NCBI RefSeq assembly: GCF_023499255.1
Contig: NZ_CP092183.1
Span: 999,501 to 1,063,500, forward strand
Source: Couchioplanes caeruleus
Lineage (GTDB): Bacteria; Actinomycetota; Actinomycetes; Mycobacteriales; Micromonosporaceae
DNA: 64,000 nt
Direction of reading: 5' to 3'
Shown: positions 1 to 9,699 of the stretch, one piece after another
Numbering within the stretch: position 1 is the first letter of the stretch
Layout: each line of letters starts with the position of its first letter
Position numbers and translations under genes: made by a program
Notes under the pieces: model-generated
Told to the model about the DNA's origin: nothing
The model's database searches: none
Seen by the model: only the letters and a program-made list of their open reading frames with translations

Positions 1-153
1 GAGCAGCGACTCGAGGCCGCCCTGCAGCAGCACGTTGAAGATCACGAGGTCGATCGTGAACGCGACCGCCCCGACCGTGCCGAACTTGCTGAGTTCGCGC
101 ACGAGTGCTCCGAAGCGTGCCCGTAGAGCGGGCAGTACGTCGGCAACGGGCAC
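1..153 (-). CDS. GtrA-family membrane protein (N-terminal part)
   Basis: The gene starts at a GTG (complement of 151-153) and runs off the left edge, so only the first 51 residues are visible. They include LSKFGTVGAVAFTIDLVIFN, which is typical of the start of the first membrane segment in GtrA-like proteins: a short amphipathic stretch with a Phe-Gly pair and then a hydrophobic helix containing one Asp. GtrA-family proteins are small four-helix membrane proteins that act with glycosyltransferases, often to move polyprenyl-linked sugars. The missing C-terminus and neighbour prevent a more exact call. It is transcribed leftward, in the same direction as the sigma factor gene upstream of it. 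Confidence 0.75.
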   Translation of the reverse strand, partial: MPVADVLPALRARFGALVRELSKFGTVGAVAFTIDLVIFNVLLQGGLESLL

Positions 154-205
154 GGATCCGAGCGTACCGGCGCCCGTCACCCCCCGCTGTTTTCGTGAGC
201 GAGTC

Positions 206-970
206 TTAACTTGAGGGCCCGGCCGGGTTGCGCTGCCGGTACGGACGGTGACGAGGCTGGTCGACTTCGGTGACCTCGGCGAGCCGGGCGCGGCATTCGG
301 CGCACCAGGCGAGGTGGGTGTCGAGCCGGGCGGAGTCCCTCGGGGCGAGCCGGCCGCGGACCCGGCCGCCCAGCCGCTCCCCGGCCCAGCGGCACTCCGG
401 CGGGTCGGCGGCGCCCACGTGCTGCTGGAGGTAGAGGCGGCGTAGACCCTCGCGGGCCCGGTGGGCGAGCACGGCGACCGCGTTCGGGGTGAGCCCCAGC
501 TGCGGTGCGACCTCGGCCGGGCTGGCCCCTTCGACCTCGGTACGCCACAGCACGTCACGCCACCGGTCGGGCAGGGCGCGGAAGGCGCGGGCGGCGTACG
601 TGCGCTCGAGGCGGTCGAGCGCGGGGTCGCGGAACGGCTCGCCGGCGTCGTACCGGCTCAGGTCGTCGGTGAACTCGAGCCGGCGGTCGCGGCGTGCCCG
701 GTGGTAGCAGACGTGACGCAGCGTGGTGTGCAGGTAGGCGCGGAACGACACCAGCGGCCCGCGTCCGGCGCGCAGGGTGGCGAAGACCTTGGCGAACGTC
801 TCGGCGACGAGGTCGTCCGCGTCGGCGTGGTCCGTGACGAGCCCGTACGCGAGGTTCCGGGCGGCGGTGCGGTGGCGCTGGTAGAGCACGCCGTACGCGG
901 CGGTGTCGCCGGCGCGTACGGCCGCCAGCAGCTCCTCGTCGGCATCGGCCTCGCTCGCCGGGGTCGTCAT
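206..970 (-). CDS. ECF-type RNA polymerase sigma factor with C-terminal zinc-finger-like motif
   Basis: The 254-aa protein carries sigma region 2 at about residues 20-85 (YQRHRTAARNLAYGLV, then ADDLVAETFAKVF) and region 4 at about 130-185 (FRALPDRWRDVLW, then EVAPQLGLTPNAVAVLAHRA). The ATG at 970 is chosen because GGAGGCAGG lies just upstream; the frame stays open further upstream without similarity. The C-terminus (about residues 195-235) contains a His-x3-Cys-x2-Cys arrangement (HLAWCAECRARL), as in zf-HC2 and anti-sigma zinc domains. No separate anti-sigma gene is adjacent, so the tail may act in cis. The target regulon cannot be read from the sequence. Confidence 0.9.
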   Translation of the reverse strand: MTTPASEADADEELLAAVRAGDTAAYGVLYQRHRTAARNLAYGLVTDHADADDLVAETFAKVFATLRAGRGPLVSFRAYLHTTLRHVCYHRARRDRRLEFTDDLSRYDAGEPFRDPALDRLERTYAARAFRALPDRWRDVLWRTEVEGASPAEVAPQLGLTPNAVAVLAHRAREGLRRLYLQQHVGAADPPECRWAGERLGGRVRGRLAPRDSARLDTHLAWCAECRARLAEVTEVDQPRHRPYRQRNPAGPSS

Positions 971-1276
971 TCCTGCCTCCAGAGCCGGGAGTGGGAGGAA
1001 AGCCCGAGTGTGGACAAGCTTATGACGCTTTGTACCTTTTGTGAAAGGCGAGGGCGGAGATGCGATCCGTACGCGTGGAAGCGCTCTCTGCGCACACGTG
1101 CACCGTCCGGCGAAGGATCGATCGTCTATGAGCACAAACGCCGAGGATTGTGCGGTTGTCCACAGGCTTCACCGATGAACTGAACGTTCACTCGGCTTAC
1201 GCTGACGTGACTCCCGTGACAGGGGCCGGACTGCCGGCCGGATTCGTCACAGGTCAAGCCGACCGAAGGGATTCAC
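971..1276. promoter_or_regulatory. Divergent intergenic region between the sigma factor gene and pckG
   Basis: This 306-nt gap holds the start signals of two divergent genes. On the minus side is the GGAGG ribosome site of the sigma gene. On the plus side are GAAGGGA before pckG and a perfect 10-bp palindrome, TGAACGTTCA, at 1181-1190. A GTGAC repeat occurs at about 1206-1220. I could not place convincing -35/-10 pairs. The palindrome is a possible operator, but ten bases are weak evidence alone. Confidence 0.4.
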
Positions 1277-3082
<1,806 letters not shown>

Positions 3083-3086
3083 CGAC

Positions 3087-3118
3087 CCGCGCCCGCCTCG
3101 CGTTCGAGGCGGGCGCGG
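3087..3118 (+). terminator. Hairpin terminator after pckG
   Basis: The arms 3087-3100 and 3105-3118 are perfect complements of 14 bp around the loop CGTT. The hairpin starts five bases after the pckG stop and lacks a T tract, which is common in GC-rich actinomycetes. It lies directly before the putative -10 of the next gene. Confidence 0.8.
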
Positions 3119-3137
3119 CCTGGGTACCTTCGCACCC

Positions 3138-3995
3138 GTGACCCTCGACGACCGCAAGCCGCGCGTGGTCCGCGCGCTCACCTGGCTGCTGGTCGCGACG
3201 GCCGCGGCCACCGCGGGGGTCGAGCTCCTCAATTTCTGGTACGCGCCCGAGCACGGTTACGGGCTCGCGGTCCGCACCGGCTGGGCGCTGCTGCGGACGC
3301 TCGGCTGGTTGATCCTGATCTGGCACGTGCGCCGCGGTCGCGCGGGCGCCCGGCCCATCGGTCTGATCCTGGCCGTCACCACCATCTTCGCCGTCGGGCG
3401 GCTCATCGTGCCCCGTTCGGGCACCCCGCCGCTTCCCGGCGTCCTCGGCTTCGCCGCCCTCACCGTCCTCTGCGTCGCGGTGGTCGTGCTGCTCTACCGG
3501 CACCCGACCGTGCAGGACCACCTCGTCCGGCATCCGAAGAAGCTGGTCGTCACCGGCAAGGGGCTGGAGTGGCGCGAGGCGGCGCCCAAGCGCCCGCCGC
3601 TGGCCGCCTGGGCCCTGACCGCCCGGGTCGCCGCCTTCACGTACAGCCCGCTCATGCTCGTACCCGCGCTGATCTCCGTGGGTGAGCTGGGCCGCCGGCC
3701 GCAGTGGCTGCTCGCGGTCGGTTTCTGGTTCGTGGCCGGGTTCGTGGTGAGCTACGCGGTGGCCGTGACGACCCTCTTCCTCATGCGCGGCAAGACGTGG
3801 GCCCGGCGGCTGCTGCTCTGGGTGACGCTCGGCGTGCTCGTCGTCGACCTGCCGCTCTGCTATCTCCTGCTCGGCGCCGACGGGCTCGTCCGCGACGGCG
3901 CCCCGCTGGTCGCCGCCGCCCTGCTGGTCTGCTACTCGCTGTGGCGGGTGTCGCGGCTGCCGGTCGTGTCCGTACCGGCTGCGGCCGCCGCGTGA
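3138..3995 (+). CDS. Multi-pass membrane protein of unknown function
   Basis: This 285-aa protein has about six to seven hydrophobic segments: roughly residues 13-30, 45-60, 70-88, 105-122, 155-180, 190-215 and 225-270. I do not recognise a family or a catalytic motif. The GTG start follows TACCTT by seven bases, which fits a leaderless transcript starting at the codon; there is no clear ribosome site. Its stop overlaps the start of the following flavoprotein gene by 4 nt (GTGA), so the two are likely translated together. Its proximity to a prenyl reductase and a prenyl synthase suggests a role at the membrane in lipid or quinone metabolism, but that is context only. Confidence 0.75.
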   Translation: MTLDDRKPRVVRALTWLLVATAAATAGVELLNFWYAPEHGYGLAVRTGWALLRTLGWLILIWHVRRGRAGARPIGLILAVTTIFAVGRLIVPRSGTPPLPGVLGFAALTVLCVAVVVLLYRHPTVQDHLVRHPKKLVVTGKGLEWREAAPKRPPLAAWALTARVAAFTYSPLMLVPALISVGELGRRPQWLLAVGFWFVAGFVVSYAVAVTTLFLMRGKTWARRLLLWVTLGVLVVDLPLCYLLLGADGLVRDGAPLVAAALLVCYSLWRVSRLPVVSVPAAAAA

Positions 3996-5110
3996 GCCAC
4001 GACGTCGCGATCGTCGGCGCGGGTCCGGCCGGATCCGCCGCGGCGCTCGCGGCCCGCCGCGCCGGCGCCTCCGTGCTGCTGCTCGACCGCGCCGAGTTCC
4101 CCCGGGACAAGCCGTGCGGGGACGGCATCGCCGCGGAGACCCTCGACGTCCTCGCGGACCTGGGCGTCACCGCGGTCACCGACGGCTATCGACCGGTCGA
4201 GCGGCTGCGCCTGGTCGCCCCGGGCGGGATCGAGGTCGCGCGGCCCCTGCCGCGCCCCGCGCACACCGTGCCGCGCAAGGTCTTCGACGCGCGGTTGGTC
4301 GAGGCGGCCCGGGCAGCGGGGGCGGACTTCGAGCGGCACACCGTACGGACGATCCGCCGCGACGGTGACTCCGTCGTGCTCGACGACCGCATCCGGGCAC
4401 GCGTGCTCATCGGCGCGGACGGGGCCGGTTCGGTCGTCCGGCGCCGGCTCGGGCATCCCGTGAACCCGGCCGGCCACCTCGCGATCGCGATCCGCGGGTA
4501 CGCCCCGGCGACCGGCGACGAACAGGTGATCAGGACCACGCGGCAACGCTGGCCGGCGTACGCGTGGTCGTTCCCGCTCGGCGACGGCACGGCCAACGTC
4601 GGGTACGGCGAGGTGCTGCGCGGGACGCCGCTGACGAAGGCGTACCTGATGGAACGCCTGGCCGATCTCCTGCCCGGCGGCGAACCGGCCGGCCTGCGCG
4701 CCCACCACCTGCCGTTGTCGACCCACCGCCCGGCACCGGCCCGCGGCCCGGTGCTGCTCGCCGGCGACGCCCTGTCGCTGATCAACCCGTTCACCGGCGA
4801 GGGCATCTTCTACGCCGTGCTCTCCGGCGCGCTGGCCGGGACGGCGGCGGCCGGCGGACCGGAGACGGCGGCACGGCGTTACGCCGCGGCGCTCCGGGCC
4901 CGGCTCGGCCGGCACCTGCGGCACTCCCGGATGGCGTCGCTGCTGACCCGGCGGCCCCGGGTGGTCGACGCGGCGGTCGAGGCGGCGCGCCGGGATGCCA
5001 CGGTTTTCGACCGGATGGTGGACCTGGGCCTCGCTGACGGGCTTTTCGACCTTCGCACGATCGGACGCATCGCGGGTGGTTTGGCCCGGATCGCCGCCTC
5101 GCCCTCTTGA
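3992..5110 (+). CDS. Geranylgeranyl reductase family FAD-dependent oxidoreductase
   Basis: The 372-aa flavoprotein starts with the dinucleotide-binding motif IVGAGPAGSAAA (about residues 6-17). It continues with RAEFPRDKPCGDGI near residues 32-46, the hallmark of the geranylgeranyl reductase family, and with GDALSLINPFTGEGI near residue 257. Family members reduce isoprenoid chains, such as the menaquinone side chain (MenJ) or archaeal-type lipids. The GTG start at 3992 overlaps the previous stop. A cis-prenyl synthase lies just downstream, which supports an isoprenoid substrate. Menaquinone or a polyprenyl phosphate are both possible; the sequence does not decide. Confidence 0.88.
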   Translation: MSHDVAIVGAGPAGSAAALAARRAGASVLLLDRAEFPRDKPCGDGIAAETLDVLADLGVTAVTDGYRPVERLRLVAPGGIEVARPLPRPAHTVPRKVFDARLVEAARAAGADFERHTVRTIRRDGDSVVLDDRIRARVLIGADGAGSVVRRRLGHPVNPAGHLAIAIRGYAPATGDEQVIRTTRQRWPAYAWSFPLGDGTANVGYGEVLRGTPLTKAYLMERLADLLPGGEPAGLRAHHLPLSTHRPAPARGPVLLAGDALSLINPFTGEGIFYAVLSGALAGTAAAGGPETAARRYAAALRARLGRHLRHSRMASLLTRRPRVVDAAVEAARRDATVFDRMVDLGLADGLFDLRTIGRIAGGLARIAASPS

Positions 5111-5134
5111 GCCGCGGCCCCGGCTCGATAGGCT
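5107..5134 (+). promoter_or_regulatory. Putative promoter of the cis-prenyl synthase gene
   Basis: TTGAGC at 5107-5112 and TAGGCT at 5129-5134 are separated by 16 bases. The -35 overlaps the stop codon of the preceding gene, and the ATG begins eight bases after the -10, so the transcript would be leaderless. This is assigned by eye. Confidence 0.55.
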
Positions 5135-5141
5135 TGGCGCG

Positions 5142-5912
5142 ATGACTCTGCGGTCCCTGGTCTACTCGCTGTACGAACGGCGGCTCGCCGGCAAACTCGC
5201 CGGCAAGCCGATACCGCAGCATGTCGGGGTCATGTGCGACGGCAACCGGCGCTGGGCCCGGGAGATGGGCTACGTCGACCCCAACGACGGCCACCGGGTC
5301 GGCGCGGCCCGGGTCAAGGAGCTGCTCACCTGGTGCGACCAGGCCGGCATCAAGCACGTCACGCTCTACCTGCTGGCCACCGACAACCTGCGCCGCCCCG
5401 CCGGCGAGCTGGACCCGCTGCTCACCATCATCGAGGACCTCGCCACCGAGCTGGCCGAGGACGGCAACCCGTGGCGGCTGCGCATCGTCGGCGCCCTGGA
5501 CGTGCTGCCCGCCGGCACCGCGACCACCCTCAAGGCCGCGCAGGAGAAGACCCGCGAGCGCGGCGACGGCGTCGAGGTCAACCTCGCGGTCGGCTACGGC
5601 GGCCGCCGCGAGATCACCGACGCGGTCCGCTCGCTGCTGCACGAGCACGCCGCGGCCGGGCGCACGCTCGAGGAGCTCGCCGAGATCCTCGACGTGGAAC
5701 ACATCGCCGAGCACCTCTACACCCGCGGGCAGCCGGACCCGGACCTGGTCATCCGCACGAGCGGGGAGCAGCGGCTGTCGGGCTTCCTGCTGTGGCAGTC
5801 GGCGCACTCGGAGTTCTACTTCCACGACGCCAACTGGCCCGACTTCCGGCGGACGGATTTCCTGCGGGCGCTGCGCTCGTACGCGAACCGCCAGCGTCGC
5901 TACGGCGCCTGA
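5142..5912 (+). CDS. Cis-prenyl (isoprenyl) diphosphate synthase, short-chain/UPP synthase family
   Basis: The 256-aa protein has the family signature VMCDGNRRWAR at about residues 30-40, with the catalytic Asp. Conserved RTSGEQRLSGFLLWQ and HSEFYF stretches in the last quarter bind diphosphate and Mg2+. It condenses isopentenyl diphosphate onto an allylic primer with Z geometry. Mycobacterial relatives of this length make Z,E-farnesyl diphosphate, the primer for decaprenyl phosphate; chain length here is inferred only. No ribosome site is seen, but a TTGAGC/TAGGCT promoter ends eight bases before the ATG. It follows the prenyl reductase gene by 31 bases. Confidence 0.92.
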   Translation: MTLRSLVYSLYERRLAGKLAGKPIPQHVGVMCDGNRRWAREMGYVDPNDGHRVGAARVKELLTWCDQAGIKHVTLYLLATDNLRRPAGELDPLLTIIEDLATELAEDGNPWRLRIVGALDVLPAGTATTLKAAQEKTRERGDGVEVNLAVGYGGRREITDAVRSLLHEHAAAGRTLEELAEILDVEHIAEHLYTRGQPDPDLVIRTSGEQRLSGFLLWQSAHSEFYFHDANWPDFRRTDFLRALRSYANRQRRYGA

Positions 5913-6290
5913 GGCTGCTCGCGGCCGGCACCCCGATCACCACGGCGATCCCGGCCCACTCGTGCCGGCGCGGCTCCTTGGCCGAGCAGCGCCAGGCCGG
6001 TGAGAGCGGCCGGCACCGGGTGCACGCTCATGAACGTGCCGAACACCCGCGGCGGGACCGTGCGCAGGGCGATCAGGTCCGCCGCGTACGGGACCGCGCT
6101 CAGCACCCCGGCAGCGTACGTCCGGCCGGGCCACCGGGGGCAGCAGGGCGGCGGCGACGAGCTGGCGGACCGCGACCACCCCGGCCGGTCCGAGAGCAGC
6201 GAAGGCGTGCGCGCCGGCGGCCGCCCCGATCCGGTTGCCGGCGGCGCTGCCGAGCATCGTGGCCACACCGGTGAGCTGCGACGATCTCAT
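5913..6290 (-). pseudogene. Remnant of an EamA/RhtA-type transporter gene
   Basis: Starting at the ATG at 6290, the first about 55 residues read like the start of an EamA exporter (GNRIGAAAGAHAFAALGPAG, then VVAVRQLVAAALLPP). The reading frame then shifts and resumes near the family C-terminus: VPYAADLIALRTVPPRVFG, then MSVHPVPAALTGLALLG. A third frame carries HEWAGIAVVIGVPAASS. The roughly 200 residues that should separate the first two pieces are absent. At least two frameshifts and an internal deletion therefore leave no functional gene. It is divergent from the LysR remnant next door, the usual layout of such a regulator/exporter pair. Confidence 0.8.
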
Positions 6291-6358
6291 GACCCGACCC
6301 TCGCGCCGGCCGCCGGCGAAGGGGCATGCGCCGGCCGCGCGACTTATACGCTCGGCGC

Positions 6359-6815
6359 ATGGAAGCCCGGCACGTCGCCGTCATCCGCCGGCCGCTGGCG
6401 GACGCCCGCTTCGCCACCGCGGAGATCGGCCGTGAGGCCCGCTTCGCCGCCGTGGCGACGGACAGTTCGCTGGCGCGCCGGCGCACCCTGCGCATCGAGG
6501 ACCTGGCCCGCTACGCGGTGGCCATCAACCTCCGGACCGGTACGACGACCCTCGACCCCTGATGCCGCCGGAGGCCCGTCCGCGCGCGGTCCGGCGGACG
6601 CTCTCGGTCGACGAATGGCTGAATCTGATCGCAGCCGGGCAGGCGGTGGGCGTCACCGCCGAGGCCACGGCGAACCAGTACCCGCGCCCGGGGTCGCCTA
6701 CCGGGCGCTGCGGCACGTCCCGCCTATCACGGTCCGGCCGGCGTGGTGGCGCGAGGACCCGCCGCCCTGTCTGGAGGACCTGACGGAGTCCGCGCGCCGG
6801 CTCTGGGCCGGCGGC
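6359..6815 (+). pseudogene. Remnant of a LysR-type regulator (effector-binding half)
   Basis: Three successive frames read as the second half of a LysR substrate-binding domain. The first, 6359-6562, encodes 67 aa, including RRPLADARFATAEIG and LRTGTTTLDP. The second starts at 6562 with MPPEARP and continues with SVDEWLNLIAAGQAVGVTAE and TANQYPRPG. The third, from about 6690, reads VAYRALRHVPPI and AWWREDPPPCLEDLT. The N-terminal helix-turn-helix half is absent. TACGCT sits six bases before the 6359 ATG, so the first 67-aa piece could still be expressed without a leader. The gene converges on otsB. Confidence 0.8.
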
Positions 6816-7670
6816 TCAGCGGTCGAACGCGGGGAGCGCGTCGGCCAGGAAACGGGCGACCGCCTCGGGTGACTCCAGCGTCAGGTCGGCCGCGCTGGAG
6901 ACGTCGGCGCCGGTCTCCGGGTTGGCCACGGCCACGCACATGCCGAAGAAGCCGGGGTCGACCGCCTCGCGGGCGCGCAGCGCGTCGAACGCCTTGATGT
7001 CGGACATGTCGTCGCCGAAATACCAGGCGCAGCCGGCGTTCAGCACGCCCTCGCTGATCACCATGCCCTTGTCCTGGTCGACCGGCGGCTTGAGCTCGAC
7101 CACCATGCGGCCGCCCTGCACGCGCAGCCCGAGGCGCTCGGCCTGCTCGTGGCCCCAGCGCTCCACCTGCGACGCCAGCTGCGGCGCGGTGCGGTAGTGC
7201 AGGGCCACCGAGAGCCGCTTGTACTCCACGAGGATGGCCTCGGGCAGCTCCGACCTGGCGCGCCCGGCCAGGTCGGCCATGGCCGGGACCCAGGGCAGCG
7301 CGGCCGGCTCGGTGACCACGTCGCCGTCGTGCCACACCTCGAGGCCGTACAGGCCGTAGAGGTCGACGTGCTCCAGCGAGTCGAAGCGGGAGCGCAGGAA
7401 GCTCACCGGGCGGGCCGACACGATGGCGACCCGGGCCACCCTGGCGGCGAGCTGCTCCAGCACGCCCAGGACGGACGGGACCGGCTGGGAGGCGTCGGGG
7501 TCGTCCGTGACAGGGGACAGCACGCCGTCGAAGTCGAAGAAGAAGGTGGTGTCCTTCGCCCGCGAGGCGGTGAACTCCAAAGCCTCTGCGGCAGTGAGCG
7601 GGTGCGTGGGACGCGCGTTCTCAAACGGGGACTCAGGCACAAAGCCCAGCCTACCTGCCGTACGGCCCAT
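6816..7670 (-). CDS. otsB: Trehalose-6-phosphate phosphatase
   Basis: The 284-aa HAD-superfamily protein has the nucleophile motif DFDGVLSP near residue 45. The second motif (VSARP) is near residue 85, and YFGDDMSDI near residue 220 carries the acidic Mg2+ ligands. OtsB removes phosphate from trehalose-6-phosphate to give the compatible solute trehalose, in the cytosol. No otsA is in view. The ATG at 7670 gives about 30 residues before the domain; a GTG near residue 11 is an alternative start. The C-terminal end meets the LysR remnant. Confidence 0.93.
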   Translation of the reverse strand: MGRTAGRLGFVPESPFENARPTHPLTAAEALEFTASRAKDTTFFFDFDGVLSPVTDDPDASQPVPSVLGVLEQLAARVARVAIVSARPVSFLRSRFDSLEHVDLYGLYGLEVWHDGDVVTEPAALPWVPAMADLAGRARSELPEAILVEYKRLSVALHYRTAPQLASQVERWGHEQAERLGLRVQGGRMVVELKPPVDQDKGMVISEGVLNAGCAWYFGDDMSDIKAFDALRAREAVDPGFFGMCVAVANPETGADVSSAADLTLESPEAVARFLADALPAFDR

Positions 7671-7899
7671 TGCACGTCCACGGAACGTCGCCGAATTGGC
7701 GGATCTCGCGGGTACTACCGAAGGTGGCTCTTGACCGCTAGCGTTCTAGTCATGGCACGGGGTTTTCCCGAGCCATCCGGCCGGCCCGGACCTGCGACGA
7801 GTACGCCACGGGGCCAGCATCCCGACCCCGTGCAAGTGCCGGGCGCCGGACATGGCGGACCGCGGGCGGACCGGGTTGCACGCCCGCTGGAGCAGGCCT

Positions 7900-9315
7900 G
7901 TGACATCTCGCCGTACTGACGCCGGGGCCGCGCACACCGACCCGGCCGCCAAAGTCTCCAGCAGCCGCGCCGCCTCGGGGCGCCGCCCGTCCCGGGACCG
8001 GCACGCCGACGCGGAGCCCGCTCCAGCCGGACGGGTCTTCGTGCTGGACACCTCGGTCCTGCTGTCCGATCCGGCGGCGTTCCGCCGGTTCACCGACCAC
8101 GAGGTGGTCATCCCGCTCGTGGTGATCTCCGAGCTGGAGGGCAAGCGCCACCATCCCGAGCTCGGCTGGTTCGCCCGGCAGTCGCTGCGCATGCTCGACG
8201 AGCTGCGGATCAAGCACGGCCGGCTCGACCAGCCCGTGCTCTGCAACGACGAGGGCGGCACGCTGCGCGTCGAGCTCAATCACGCCGACCAGAGCGTGCT
8301 GCCGCAGGGCTTCCGCAACGACTCCAACGACACCCGGATCCTGTCCGTGGCGCTGGGGCTCACCGCGGAGGGGCGTGACGTCACGCTCGTCAGCAAGGAC
8401 ATGCCGCTGCGCGTGAAGGCCGCCTCGGTGGGCCTGACGGCTGACGAGTACCGGCACGGCCAGGCCAGCGACCCCACGTGGACCGGCATGGCCGACCTCA
8501 GCCTCGACGAGGACGAGGTCAACCGGCTGTACCAGGGCGACGAGCTGGAGGTGGCGGACGCCGAGCACCTGCCCTGCCACACCGGCCTGGTGATCCACTC
8601 GTCGCGCGGCTCGGCGCTGGGCCGGATGACACCGGACAAGACGGTGAAGCTCGTTCGGGGCGACCGTGAGGCGTTCGGCCTGCGCGGCCGCTCGGCGGAG
8701 CAGCGGGTGGCCCTGGACCTGCTGCTCGACGAGTCGATCGGCATCCTCTCGCTCGGCGGCAAGGCCGGCACGGGCAAGTCCGCGCTGGCGCTCGCCGCCG
8801 GCCTCGAGGCGACGATGGAGCGCAGCCGGCACAAGAAGGTGGTCGTCTTCCGCCCCCTGTACGCCGTCGGCGGCCAGGAGCTCGGCTATCTGCCGGGCAG
8901 CGAGTCGGAGAAGATGTCGCCCTGGGCGCAGGCCGTCTTCGACACGCTGGGCGCCGTGGTGCACGCGAACGTCGTGGAGGAGGTCCTGGCCCGCGGGATG
9001 CTCGAGGTCCTGCCGCTGACCCACATCCGCGGCCGCAGCCTGCACGACTCCTTCGTGATCGTGGACGAGGCGCAGTCGCTCGAGCGGAACGTGCTGCTGA
9101 CGGTGCTGTCGCGCATCGGGCAGGGCTCGCGGGTGGTGCTCACCCACGACGTCGCGCAGCGCGACAACCTGAGGGTGGGCCGGCACGACGGCGTGACAGC
9201 GGTGATCGAGGCGCTCAAGGGCCACCCGATCTTCGCCCACGTCACCCTGACGAGGTCGGAGCGTTCGCCCATCGCAGAGGTCGTCACCGATCTGCTGGAG
9301 GAGATCCCGCTCTGA
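7900..9315 (+). CDS. PIN-PhoH fusion ATPase/ribonuclease (PhoH2 type)
   Basis: The 471-aa protein begins with a PIN ribonuclease domain. [12 protein letters not shown] near residue 45 gives the first acidic residue, SELEGKRHH follows, and DSNDTRIL supplies later acidic residues. A PhoH ATPase domain follows, with P-loop [12 protein letters not shown] near residue 285 and Walker B-like VIVDEAQS near residue 387. PhoH2 proteins couple ATP-driven RNA unwinding to RNase activity. I choose the GTG at 7900 because GGAG lies seven bases before it; an ATG at 7852 in the same frame lacks such a site. A strong hairpin follows the stop. Confidence 0.92.
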   Translation: MTSRRTDAGAAHTDPAAKVSSSRAASGRRPSRDRHADAEPAPAGRVFVLDTSVLLSDPAAFRRFTDHEVVIPLVVISELEGKRHHPELGWFARQSLRMLDELRIKHGRLDQPVLCNDEGGTLRVELNHADQSVLPQGFRNDSNDTRILSVALGLTAEGRDVTLVSKDMPLRVKAASVGLTADEYRHGQASDPTWTGMADLSLDEDEVNRLYQGDELEVADAEHLPCHTGLVIHSSRGSALGRMTPDKTVKLVRGDREAFGLRGRSAEQRVALDLLLDESIGILSLGGKAGTGKSALALAAGLEATMERSRHKKVVVFRPLYAVGGQELGYLPGSESEKMSPWAQAVFDTLGAVVHANVVEEVLARGMLEVLPLTHIRGRSLHDSFVIVDEAQSLERNVLLTVLSRIGQGSRVVLTHDVAQRDNLRVGRHDGVTAVIEALKGHPIFAHVTLTRSERSPIAEVVTDLLEEIPL

Positions 9316-9326
9316 CCCGGTGTCAC

Positions 9327-9362
9327 CGTGAGGCGGGGATCCGGCCGGGTTCCCGCCTCACG
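9327..9362 (+). terminator. Hairpin terminator after the PIN-PhoH gene
   Basis: Arms 9327-9337 and 9352-9362 pair perfectly over 11 bp, and further G-T and A-T pairs extend the stem inward. It begins 12 bases after the PhoH stop. Confidence 0.75.
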
Positions 9363-9398
9363 CCACGCTTGGGGTCAGTTACTCAGTGTCACTTGGCT

Positions 9399-9422
9399 TA
9401 TACCGAGAGAGTGAGCGGTATA
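9399..9422. repeat. Short inverted repeat in the upstream region of the lytic enzyme gene
   Basis: TATACCG at 9399-9405 and CGGTATA at 9416-9422 are perfect inverted copies separated by ten bases. They lie upstream of the CRP-type site, in the 384-nt gap between the PhoH and lytic enzyme genes. This may be an operator or part of a promoter. Confidence 0.4.
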
Positions 9423-9456
9423 GGCGAGGTTCGGCCGTTTCAGGGTGGAAATATCC

Positions 9457-9472
9457 TGTGATTCGCTTCACA
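9457..9472. promoter_or_regulatory. CRP/GlxR-type operator
   Basis: The site TGTGATTCGCTTCACA is an exact match to the CRP-family consensus TGTGA-N6-TCACA. One more base pair on each side (C/G at 9456/9473, then C/G at 9455/9474) extends the palindrome to 20 bp. It lies about 228 bases before the start of the secreted lytic-transglycosylase-like gene. In mycobacteria and corynebacteria, CRP/GlxR proteins bind this motif, and rpf-type cell-wall enzymes are among the known mycobacterial targets. The regulator itself is not in the window. Confidence 0.7.
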
Positions 9473-9699
9473 GGTTGGCGTTGCCATTTCACATCCACTT
9501 CACCGTGAGCCATGGTGGCTGGCGAGCGTCATTCGCGTGGCCCGGCCGGCCGGACATCGACCGGAGGCCATCGCGGGACCGGCGGATCAGGCCGGTTCAC
9601 GCGGCCCGAGAGGCCGGGATGCTCGCGGTGTGAGCCGCCGCCGGGCTGCAAGCCGGCGGTGCCGCCCCGCATCATTGCCCCCTACGAAGGGAAATCTTC
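9473..9699 (+). other. Long leader region before the lytic enzyme gene
   Basis: About 225 bases separate the CRP-type site from the GTG start. The stretch contains a hairpin around 9643-9662 (CCGCCGG and CCGGCGG arms) and a ribosome site GAAGGGA near 9688. I looked for the conserved elements of the c-di-AMP (ydaO) riboswitch, which often precedes such genes, and did not find them. No open frame here looks real. Confidence 0.35.

Noticed and set aside
1181..1190. TGAACGTTCA palindrome as a definite operator upstream of pckG
   Set aside because: It is perfect but only ten bases long and may arise by chance; I mention it only within the intergenic description.
9473..9699. c-di-AMP (ydaO) riboswitch before the lytic enzyme gene
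   Set aside because: The conserved GGGGACCCA-like and GAACCCGUCAGC-like segments are not present, so I left the leader unassigned.
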